33,329 nucleotides of DNA. Origin: Candidatus Zixiibacteriota bacterium. GTDB taxonomy: Bacteria > Zixibacteria > MSB-5A5 > UBA10806 > 4484-95. Of this stretch, positions 16,800-24,129 are shown piece by piece. The stretch lies in the NCBI GenBank assembly GCA_021159005.1, contig JAGGSN010000118.1, positions 1 to 33,329 on the forward strand. The letters are read 5' to 3'. The notes under the pieces were generated by a model. That model was not told the origin of the DNA. It did not search any database and was given only the letters and a program-made list of their open reading frames with translations. A program made the position numbers and the translations under genes. Every line of letters begins with the position of its first letter. The stretch's first letter is position 1.

Positions 16800-17704
16800 A
16801 GATATGCTTCACCGGGGATGAATAGAATCTCGTCGGAATCAGGCTGGATATGCACTTTATATTCCTCAGCATAACCCGGCAAGCATAACTTGATTATAGT
16901 TATAAGAAGTTGATGTTTTTTACCGCCGGGGATGATTTCTTTTATTTGTTTCATGTCTTTAACTTTAAGAGTGATAGATAATATCGGATTAGGGTTTTTA
17001 TATTGTTTGCCAAGATACATTTTTTTGCCAAGAATACAGTTGGACATCAGCCTGCTCGGCAGATTTTCGGGCAAATCTTTGGTTTGAAGATTATTAAATG
17101 AAACGCTGCATTTAAGTCCTAAAACAGATTCAATATATACTTTTAAGGCGCTTTCAGTGCCCATAAATTGATATAGCTTTGGCAAAACGAAACCGATAAT
17201 TTCCGGATTTATATGGTCGTTTTCTTTTTCCGGCAGCGACAAAAAAGAACTGAAATAGTTTATAAAATTTTCGGATAAGTATAAACCGGCATAAATATCC
17301 CTAATCCATTCCAAACGGCAAAGCATTTTTAAACAAGCGCTGTCAAATATTGAGAAGAGCATCCTTGCGCCTGTTTGACTGCTAAAGTTTTCGGCAAAGA
17401 AATCATCAATACTTGACCTTTGGCGGTTATCGGTAAAAAGATCCGGCATAAGGTCGCAGATACTCATCCTGTTGACCGCCAATATAATATTGCTTTCCGA
17501 TGATACAATTTCGCCGGGATCAGGGTATTGGTTCATGATATCACCCTTGAACCTGCTAAATTCTCCCAACGGATAAACAAAAATATCTTTATCGGGAACG
17601 CCATTTTTTCGCAAATATATATAAGCGTCTTTTAAAGATTTGGACTTAGCTTCCGGACGCGATTTAAAATCAGGCATCGCAAATGGTGTAAAAGAGTCGT
17701 TCAC
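16778..17704 (-). CDS. tssG: Type VI secretion baseplate protein TssG-like
   Basis: 308 aa, soluble. It follows tssF directly, and its middle has TssG-like features: 'ARMLFSIFDSACLKM' with RLEWIRDIYAG and LPKLYQFMGTESALKVYIES (the last resembling the conserved FRGTxxGL region of TssG wedge proteins). Overall similarity is low and the call leans on position and size. The start is GTG at 17704 in a GTGA overlap with tssF. The present TAG stop (16778-16780) lies inside an E repeat. A duplicate of the tail beyond the repeat shows that the frame once ran on as ...GYSAKLSNNK before TAA. Thus four C-terminal residues seem to have been lost. Confidence 0.65.
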   Translation of the reverse strand: MNDSFTPFAMPDFKSRPEAKSKSLKDAYIYLRKNGVPDKDIFVYPLGEFSRFKGDIMNQYPDPGEIVSSESNIILAVNRMSICDLMPDLFTDNRQRSSIDDFFAENFSSQTGARMLFSIFDSACLKMLCRLEWIRDIYAGLYLSENFINYFSSFLSLPEKENDHINPEIIGFVLPKLYQFMGTESALKVYIESVLGLKCSVSFNNLQTKDLPENLPSRLMSNCILGKKMYLGKQYKNPNPILSITLKVKDMKQIKEIIPGGKKHQLLITIIKLCLPGYAEEYKVHIQPDSDEILFIPGEAYLGYSAKL

Positions 17705-19323
17705 CTTAAAAATACCGCTTTAACAACTGTTCCCATCGGACTTCTCGCTTCCAAAAATTTTTGCAATCTTGTCAAAAACAGCTTGCTTTCCTCTGCCGGT
17801 TCAAATTTATGGCCGCCTACATTTACCTCAATGCTTACACATCTGAACACAACACCGTTTCTGATAGTTGAACCAAGTGCGGCTTTGGCCGATTTGACTC
17901 TATTGTCAAACGTGACCGTAAGGGATTCATAATCGGATGACGTTATAGCCCGATTGTGCGACCTTAATACATGAGGAAAAGCGGCTATCATATCATCGAA
18001 AGTTCTGGCATTAACCCCGCCTTTCGTAGCAGTAAGGTTAATCACGGTTTCTATTCCCGGATGGGGATTATACAGCGAATCGATATTTCCGGCGGCGATA
18101 CCATTGGCGGCTTGCCCTGCTGATGTTTTAAACTCAACCGAGAAGCGGTCGGGATCTGTTTTTCCTTCCGGCGGAATAATCAGCATCTGCAATTGGTCTT
18201 GATTGATTCTGGGCAAATATCTGCATCCGGCATCAACCTCGGCAGCGGCTCCATAAACATTAGAGTATTGACGGCCGCGGTTATCTGCGATGCTTATTAT
18301 CTCATATATTTCCTTGGCCGGAGATTGAAGCTGAAACGACATGGCTCCGGGTCCGTGATAGAAGAAGTTTTGTTTCTGAAAATGAGAGTTAATAGCCACT
18401 AAGCAATTCGTCGCCGCCAGTTCAAAGGTATTAATAAGGTCGGAAGTTATTCTCATATCGGAATCTATTTTAATCCAGTACAGCGGTTCAAAATCATCCC
18501 AGAATGTATCCTCCTGACCTGAGAATGATTGCCGCAATTCGAGCGGCGGCGCGCCGACTGCGCCCTTGGGGATATCGAAAAAACAATCGCTATATTCTTC
18601 AATATGCTCATGAGGGAAATAGTTATGACCCCAAAGCGAGATTTCCGGATTTACTTTTTTGCTTTCGATATTCTTCAAGTTTTCCCGGACTGTAAACTCG
18701 GGTTTGCTGAAAATACCGCTTTCAGTTGTAAACCTCCATCGACCCCATCTTAAAATGCCAAGCAGTTCGGGGGATGATAGTATAAACAAATCGGAGGCTG
18801 GGAATTTTATATCATCGCCATTAAGTTTGAGGGCAATGTAAACACAATCTTTTTCATCGACATTAGATTCAACGCTTGCCGTATCGAAATCGACAAGAAG
18901 ATGGTTTTTCCCCGACCATTGCGGGTCGGTCCAGAGCACATGAGCGCCGTCAGCATTTTTTGATAGAGCCGCAACCGCCTCAATCGGCAGCAATGTTTTC
19001 GATTCGGCCGGTGAAAGATAAAACGTAACGCTGGGCTTCACAGTGGTATTTGTCCAACATGCCTCTGTCGACTGGTCAATAGTAGTTTGACTTGCACCGG
19101 TTGTATATTTCAATATAGTTGATGATGGTATAGGATGCAGTAAGCCATCAAAGAATATTCGGCAAGCAAGGTCTCTGATAATTATCTCGGAGATATTGCT
19201 AATGCCGTCATTGATTTCTTTAAGGCGATTAGACATAGCCTTAAACATCATATGGATCACTGGATCCATTTGCTGGGCAGAGGTGGAGAAATCAGGCCAT
19301 ATACGGCGGGCGTCATTAAACAT
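17701..19323 (-). CDS. tssF: Type VI secretion baseplate protein TssF (gp6/BaseplateJ-like)
   Basis: 540 aa from ATG 19323. Early DPVIHMMFKAMSNRLKEIN resembles the TssF N-terminal helix. The C-terminal region FPHVLRSHNRAITSSDYESL (449-468) and the final ARSPMGTVVKAVFL match the gp6/BaseplateJ wedge pattern. TssF forms the baseplate wedge with TssG. The start is uncertain: the in-frame sequence just upstream is open and protein-like (EDLTQEEILER), and a strong GAAGGAGG precedes ATC at 19386 by six bases. The AGGAGG nearest to ATG 19323 is 14 bases away. A rare ATC/ATT start inside tssE, or a long-spaced site for the ATG, are both possible. Confidence 0.75.
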   Translation of the reverse strand: MFNDARRIWPDFSTSAQQMDPVIHMMFKAMSNRLKEINDGISNISEIIIRDLACRIFFDGLLHPIPSSTILKYTTGASQTTIDQSTEACWTNTTVKPSVTFYLSPAESKTLLPIEAVAALSKNADGAHVLWTDPQWSGKNHLLVDFDTASVESNVDEKDCVYIALKLNGDDIKFPASDLFILSSPELLGILRWGRWRFTTESGIFSKPEFTVRENLKNIESKKVNPEISLWGHNYFPHEHIEEYSDCFFDIPKGAVGAPPLELRQSFSGQEDTFWDDFEPLYWIKIDSDMRITSDLINTFELAATNCLVAINSHFQKQNFFYHGPGAMSFQLQSPAKEIYEIISIADNRGRQYSNVYGAAAEVDAGCRYLPRINQDQLQMLIIPPEGKTDPDRFSVEFKTSAGQAANGIAAGNIDSLYNPHPGIETVINLTATKGGVNARTFDDMIAAFPHVLRSHNRAITSSDYESLTVTFDNRVKSAKAALGSTIRNGVVFRCVSIEVNVGGHKFEPAEESKLFLTRLQKFLEARSPMGTVVKAVFLR

Positions 19324-19354
19324 CCGCTCGAGGATTTCCTCCTGGGTTAAATCC

Positions 19355-19774
19355 TCAACCCATTCTCCCTGGAAATGGCGCTCGATAGTAATCCTCCTTC
19401 AGAGTTTTCTCAAGTTTAAATTTCTTGCCGGTAGCGGCAAGCGTCGCATTGATTTCAATTTTTAGGGGCTTCGTGCCTGAGGCTGCCGATTTTACGCCTC
19501 CATGCACTTTAACCGAGATATTATCAAGGCGCGGTTCGCTTTGCTCTAAGGCAGCTCTGATTGTTTTTGATAAATCTTCTTTTATTGCGCCAACTTCTAC
19601 CAATACTTTGCTTGGGTCCATTTGAGCTGTGCCGAAATTTTTATCGCAAACAGATGAACCTTTAGGTGTTGATATAACGATTGAGACAATTTTTACAACT
19701 GAATCTTGAATAGACGCTGTTTTAAATCTGTCGCCATTAAACTGTAAGGGCAACTTTAAATAAATATCTTCCAT
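19355..19774 (-). CDS. tssE: Type VI secretion baseplate protein TssE (gp25-like)
   Basis: 139 aa. gp25/TssE fold, which starts sheath assembly at the baseplate. The diagnostic EPRL motif is present (ALEQSEPRLDNISVKV, ~77-92), preceded by the usual TPKGSSVCDKNFGT strand-turn (~35-48) and followed by beta strands LKIEINATLAAT. No good Shine-Dalgarno is seen before ATG 19774. The last codons carry the strong AGGAGG that may serve tssF. Confidence 0.85.
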   Translation of the reverse strand: MEDIYLKLPLQFNGDRFKTASIQDSVVKIVSIVISTPKGSSVCDKNFGTAQMDPSKVLVEVGAIKEDLSKTIRAALEQSEPRLDNISVKVHGGVKSAASGTKPLKIEINATLAATGKKFKLEKTLKEDYYRAPFPGRMG

Positions 19775-19805
19775 TTCAAGTAATACTGGCCGTTAGTTGT
19801 TATCA

Positions 19806-21653
19806 TTAATTAAGCTGTATGACAGCTCCTTTTACAACAACGTTTCCACTGGCATTTATATCCATGGCAGCTGCTGCTTTCTGGACTAATTTGCCGTTTG
19901 ATTTCATATTTAGCTCTTTACCAGCCTCGATATTAATTTTATCGGCTTTTAGCGTAAGGGCAGTTCCCGCTTCAATAGTAATCGCTTTTTTTGAAGCATC
20001 CAGCGAAATAGTGCATGACGACCCTTTGGTTTCCATGCTGATTTTTTCGCTGCCGCCTTTGCCATCTAAAACCAATTTGGCGCCATCGGTTTTAACCGCA
20101 ACCGAATATTTTTCGGCATCCTTAGAGGCATCCATAATCATCGAGCAGGAATCGCCTTTGGTTTTGATAGCAATCTGTTCGGCATCCTTGTCATCTTTGA
20201 TCATTATTTCATTGCCGGATTTGGTATATATGGCTTTTACCATATTCTCGTTGTGATAGACATCATCCTTGGGAGGCTGTGAACCCTCATAAACCGAACC
20301 CAAAATAAAAGCGTTTTCCAAATGGCGGCCGCGTATCGCAACCATCACGTTGTCGCCTAATTCGGGCATCAGCCAATTACCGTGAGAACCGTTGTCATCC
20401 GAACCCGCCTGCGGCTGACATACCCTTATAAATGGCGACTCAACATTTTCCGCCCCTTGAATATCCCAAGGGAAGCACACTTTAGCCCGGCCGAGTTTTT
20501 TACCTTCGGGGTCATCAATATCGACAACCCAAGCCTGTTCGGTTAAATGAGCCGGGAGTTGGTTTACCGTGCAGTATGGACAGGCAAGGTCGCGAGCGAC
20601 GCAATTGAATTCGCAATCATATTTGCCGTCTTTGTAGTGATGTTTAACACGGGTAAGAAGATATAAACCATCAAATCCTTCTTCGCCGCGTGATTCGGTA
20701 ACTTTTGCCTTTGGAACCCACTTTACTTTCAGACATTTCCCTGAATGCAAGCCTAAGTGTGATGTTTTGCCATTAGATTTAACAAGTTTAGCATACGACT
20801 GCTTAAGCGCTTTTTGCACTTTCTGGTCGATGTCTTGCTGGGAGATGGGATTATGAGGCATTACTATCTTTTCCTGAGATTTAGATAATTTCTCTGATTC
20901 GCCGGCGATTTTTCCCAGCGGCAAAGAAGATTGCGCAGGATTGGGACTGCTTGCCTGAAGCAAGCTTCCCTTAATGTAATCAAAGGCGCTGCTGTCAATA
21001 CTTTTTAATCTTGTAGTATCAAGTTCTACAGTAAATTTTTCGAGGTTATTTGCCTTTAATTCGATACTTTCATCGGGAAGGTCTTCAACCACATTGAAGT
21101 TAAGGCCGTCATAATATGCCCACCAGCCCTCTAAGACCGCAATATAATTAAGCATTTGATATGGAGTATCTCCATAAGCAAGCAAGCCCGGATGAGTTGT
21201 ACCGCCGGAAGCAGTAACATTGGAGTTGGGCAGATTTTCATCGGCAACAAGGCTATTAATAATATCGCCTGATGATAAATCCAGCCAGGTTCGATACATT
21301 TTATTGATATCCATCATTATAGTCGGGCTGTAGCCTTTAATAATAATATTACCAAGGCTATCCACGCTGCTTGAGAAATTAACGGCAGAAATAATTCCGA
21401 TAAATCTAACTTCATCGGCATCATCATCAGACTTATCCGCGGCAGTAAATTTAATGCTTATAGTTTTGGAAAGCCAAGCGCTGGCATTTTCCTCTAATGA
21501 GCTTCCGTAAATTTGTTCGAGTTCATGCCGGCGTCGAAGCTCAAGTGTAAATTCATGATGATTACCGAGCACCTGATGCAGATCAATAGATTCGACAACG
21601 GGGCTCGGTACATCTTTATTATCGATTTTTAATTCAACTTTAACCGATTTCAT
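19806..21653 (-). CDS. vgrG: VgrG/TssI spike protein
   Basis: 615 aa, trimeric spike tip. The gp27-like base domain (~1-340) holds RFIGIISAVNFS and SGDIINSLVADE. The gp5-like OB-fold (~372-460) reads QAWVVDIDDPEGKKLGRAKV, GNWLMPELGDNVMVAI and AFILGSVYEG. A repetitive beta-helix tail (~475-615) repeats 'KTKGDSCSMIMDASK', 'ETKGSSCTISLDASK' and 'ITIEAGTALTLKADKINIEAG'. There is no extra C-terminal effector domain. A four-cysteine cluster (C347, C351, C358, C361) sits between base and OB-fold, which is unusual and might bind metal. ATG at 21653 with GGGA about 10 nt upstream. It lies after a terminator-like hairpin, so it is probably made at lower level than Hcp. Confidence 0.93.
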   Translation of the reverse strand: MKSVKVELKIDNKDVPSPVVESIDLHQVLGNHHEFTLELRRRHELEQIYGSSLEENASAWLSKTISIKFTAADKSDDDADEVRFIGIISAVNFSSSVDSLGNIIIKGYSPTIMMDINKMYRTWLDLSSGDIINSLVADENLPNSNVTASGGTTHPGLLAYGDTPYQMLNYIAVLEGWWAYYDGLNFNVVEDLPDESIELKANNLEKFTVELDTTRLKSIDSSAFDYIKGSLLQASSPNPAQSSLPLGKIAGESEKLSKSQEKIVMPHNPISQQDIDQKVQKALKQSYAKLVKSNGKTSHLGLHSGKCLKVKWVPKAKVTESRGEEGFDGLYLLTRVKHHYKDGKYDCEFNCVARDLACPYCTVNQLPAHLTEQAWVVDIDDPEGKKLGRAKVCFPWDIQGAENVESPFIRVCQPQAGSDDNGSHGNWLMPELGDNVMVAIRGRHLENAFILGSVYEGSQPPKDDVYHNENMVKAIYTKSGNEIMIKDDKDAEQIAIKTKGDSCSMIMDASKDAEKYSVAVKTDGAKLVLDGKGGSEKISMETKGSSCTISLDASKKAITIEAGTALTLKADKINIEAGKELNMKSNGKLVQKAAAAMDINASGNVVVKGAVIQLN

Positions 21654-21670
21654 CAGCTAATCCCATACAA

Positions 21671-21704
21671 ATAAAAATCGGGCGGAAATTATAACCGCCC
21701 GATT
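21671..21704 (-). terminator. Intrinsic terminator/attenuator between hcp and vgrG
   Basis: On the minus strand, AATCGGGCGG (21704-21695) pairs perfectly over 10 bp with CCGCCCGATT (21685-21676) around a 9-nt AT-rich loop, followed by TTTATTTG. It begins 11 nt after the hcp stop and ends 18 nt before the vgrG start. As all genes continue on the same strand, it should be partial, lowering downstream expression. Confidence 0.75.
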
Positions 21705-21714
21705 CGGTTTTCAC

Positions 21715-22128
21715 CTACATGATGTCTTCCCAATTGCCGTCGAGCATGCCATCTCCAACTTCAACTTTCTGAGCGGAGATTTCAAATTCCTCAAAAATCT
21801 GGTTCGATTTACTCTGATCGAAATCAGGGTAGATTTCCTTATAGCTTGTTAGGAAACCATCGGTCCAGATTAATCTTTTCATTTCCTGACCATCTTGAGG
21901 GTTTTTGAAAACAATTTCACCGCCTTTGAAATTATCGGTGGTTGATTTGCATGCCCAGCGGAAAAGGGTGTTGGTGCCATCAGCTTCTCTGACAACTTTT
22001 ATTTTTGCCAGCCTGGCTTGATCTGAGGGTTTACCCCTTACATCTTTGGATGTATAAACTTCGTAGGTAACTGCTTTGACTTTCGGGATTCTTTCGCCCT
22101 CGATAAACAAATCGGGTGCATGAGCCAT
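21715..22128 (-). CDS. tssD: Tube protein Hcp, Bacteroidota TssD-like
   Basis: 137 aa that would form the hexameric-ring inner tube. The pattern VTYEVYTSKDVRGKPSD ... IKVV ... LFRWACKSTTDNFKGGEIVFK ... FEEFEISAQKV is that of the TssD family (PF17642-like) described in Bacteroidota T6SS subtype iii, rather than of proteobacterial Hcp. Its ribosome site is the strongest in the operon (AAGGAGGT, five bases from ATG 22128). Together with the hairpin after it, this fits the very high copy need of a tube protein. No domain fusion. Confidence 0.85.
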   Translation of the reverse strand: MAHAPDLFIEGERIPKVKAVTYEVYTSKDVRGKPSDQARLAKIKVVREADGTNTLFRWACKSTTDNFKGGEIVFKNPQDGQEMKRLIWTDGFLTSYKEIYPDFDQSKSNQIFEEFEISAQKVEVGDGMLDGNWEDIM

Positions 22129-22150
22129 AATAGACCTCCTTAAATATGGT

Positions 22151-23587
22151 TTAACTCATTTCTGTTTCTGTGAAATCGCCATCTTCCGACTGCTTGGCAG
22201 TAAGATAAACATCGAACTGCCTGACAGAAGTAAATGGGGTAATATTCAGCTTAACATCGATAATATGTTTAGCTCTTTGCTCGGGCGTTGATGTTACCGC
22301 GAGTTTGAAATCGCTGATTAATTTCCCTTTGCCAGAATTGGCGCGCACAAAGTTGAAAATATCGGTTTTTACTCTATCCAAAAGAGAATTATCTATCAGT
22401 TTAAATGTTTGCTTGTTCAGATAATGGCAGACATTTTTGGATATATAATCGGCAGTTCGTTTGGTAGCATAAACATCATACGATTCGCCTTTAAATAATG
22501 AGCAATCGCCTAAGAATCTGACTTTGGCATCCCATAGCACAGATGGAATAACGCCTTTGTTTAAAAATTCTTTGGCGCCAACCGCTCGGTCAACTTCAAA
22601 CCGCGATGCTTTCACAGAATCAGCGGAACCGTACTGGTAGCCGGCGCTGGGCTGCTGCATGCCAACCCTTTCATCCTGAGCATAAACCAAACCGGCAAGA
22701 ACGGATGACGGCGGCAGCCATAGGTCTTCCTCCTCATAGCGGTTTTTAGGTCTGCCCAGCACCCAGTTGGCAACAACCGACATATGAGCTTTTTCGGGAG
22801 TAGAGCCAGCCAAACCCTCAAGACCCGGACCGTTCATTTCATCCTGAGCTTCCTCAAAGGTTTCGTAATTTGGCAAATCCGTGAACACATGAACCTTGTT
22901 TTCCTCGCCGAGTTTGGCAAGCTTATCCATGTTTGGTATATCCTCAAGGAAACCGGGGACAACCATAATCGAATAGCAATCTGTAAGACTGAAAGCTCTG
23001 AACGGTTTTTGAACAAAGCTGGCAAGTTCGTTGAATGAATCGGAGTCGGGGTCGGTTAAATCCTCTTTGGAAACATTGGAGAAGAATACATTAACAGGGT
23101 CGCCGGATGGTGAACTGCAGGAGTAAAATTGCTGAATTCCTCTGTATGTAGTTTCAAGCTGATTGATTTCTTCATAGATAGTTGTCATATTGCTAATAAT
23201 ATTTTCTTCAAGATTCTGAGCCTCTAATATTGCCGTATTGCGAAGGTCTCCGACATCTTCCGAATTCGACAGCATTTTATGCCACATTTTGAGACGGCGA
23301 GTCATAATTTTTCTTGATGATTCAAATTGAGGTCGGGTTAAAAATTTATGCCGCTGGTCTTTCTTTTTGGGATTTAGCATAGCCAAACCAACCATCGCTT
23401 CGCCGGAAGAGGTTTTTACCTGCGGGAACAGTCCTTCTACCTTTTTTAGCGGCAATTTTACTTTTTCAAATTCGGAAACCAATTCAGTAATCCGAGCCGC
23501 GGGATCGCCAGCTGCCCCTGCCGCTTGTTGAGTTTCAGCCGCTTTATTTGATTCTTCGGCAGGCTGCATTTTTTCTTCTTCAGCCAT
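22151..23587 (-). CDS. tssC: Contractile sheath large subunit TssC (VipB)
   Basis: 478 aa. Conserved sheath region INQLETTYRGIQQFYSCSSP (~127-146) corresponds to the 'LEa-WRGL' motif, followed by VNVFFSNVSKEDL (~152-164). Later FRAFSLTDCYSIMVVPGF, AHMSVVANWVLGRP and VHVFTDLPNYETFEE fit the TssC core. The C-terminal IIDVKLNITPFTSVRQFDVYL (~443-463) is the handshake strand region of the sheath. The N-terminus is Glu/Ala/Gln rich. ATG with GGAGG seven bases upstream. Forms the sheath with TssB and is recycled by ClpV. The central cysteines are not typical, but no defect is seen. Confidence 0.93.
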   Translation of the reverse strand: MAEEEKMQPAEESNKAAETQQAAGAAGDPAARITELVSEFEKVKLPLKKVEGLFPQVKTSSGEAMVGLAMLNPKKKDQRHKFLTRPQFESSRKIMTRRLKMWHKMLSNSEDVGDLRNTAILEAQNLEENIISNMTTIYEEINQLETTYRGIQQFYSCSSPSGDPVNVFFSNVSKEDLTDPDSDSFNELASFVQKPFRAFSLTDCYSIMVVPGFLEDIPNMDKLAKLGEENKVHVFTDLPNYETFEEAQDEMNGPGLEGLAGSTPEKAHMSVVANWVLGRPKNRYEEEDLWLPPSSVLAGLVYAQDERVGMQQPSAGYQYGSADSVKASRFEVDRAVGAKEFLNKGVIPSVLWDAKVRFLGDCSLFKGESYDVYATKRTADYISKNVCHYLNKQTFKLIDNSLLDRVKTDIFNFVRANSGKGKLISDFKLAVTSTPEQRAKHIIDVKLNITPFTSVRQFDVYLTAKQSEDGDFTETEMS

Positions 23588-23626
23588 TAAATTTCCTCCA
23601 CAATATATTTAATATAAATTTCCAGT

Positions 23627-24082
23627 TTATGATTCAATTGAACCGCCAAGAAGTTCAAGGTTTTTTTCAATTAACTCTAAAAACAGTTTCTTTTTATTGG
23701 GATCGGCAAGCAGTTTTTTTAGCGCCATATTTTTATTTAGCTGTTTGGCGAAGTCGTCAAGAATATCCTTATCCATATTAGCCTCAGTGAGCGTTTCGGA
23801 TTGAGCCATGATACTCTTAGGACTAAAATCATCCATTTTCGTAAACTTCAGATTAATAGTTTCCTCGCTGCCGTCTCTTGTGTTGATACTAACTTCCTGT
23901 TCCGGCTTGAAAGTTTCAAAGACATTTTTAAGAGTTTTGCATTTTTTCGGTTCAATTTCGCTGTCTTCGTTGTTTAATTTGCCAACATACAAAGTTTTGT
24001 TGGTTGGCAATCCATCCATAGCTATGGCACCGGAATCCTGTTTGATTTCCTCTGCGCCAACATGCGGTTTATTTTGCGCCAT
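23627..24082 (-). CDS. tssB: Contractile sheath small subunit TssB (VipA)
   Basis: 151 aa. After a variable N-terminus, VSINTRDGSEETINLKFTKM runs into DDFSPKSIMAQSETL (~68-98), the TssB pattern 'L-F-x-x-x-x-D-F-x-P'. A helical C-terminus with LNKNMALKKLLADPNKKKLF follows. It pairs with TssC; two separate sheath genes plus ClpV define a T6SS rather than an extracellular injection particle. ATG at 24082 with GGAGG upstream. Confidence 0.9.
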   Translation of the reverse strand: MAQNKPHVGAEEIKQDSGAIAMDGLPTNKTLYVGKLNNEDSEIEPKKCKTLKNVFETFKPEQEVSINTRDGSEETINLKFTKMDDFSPKSIMAQSETLTEANMDKDILDDFAKQLNKNMALKKLLADPNKKKLFLELIEKNLELLGGSIES

Positions 24083-24129
24083 GTTTCCTCCAATATTTAT
24101 ATTATGCTAGCCGGTGGATTAAATTAATC

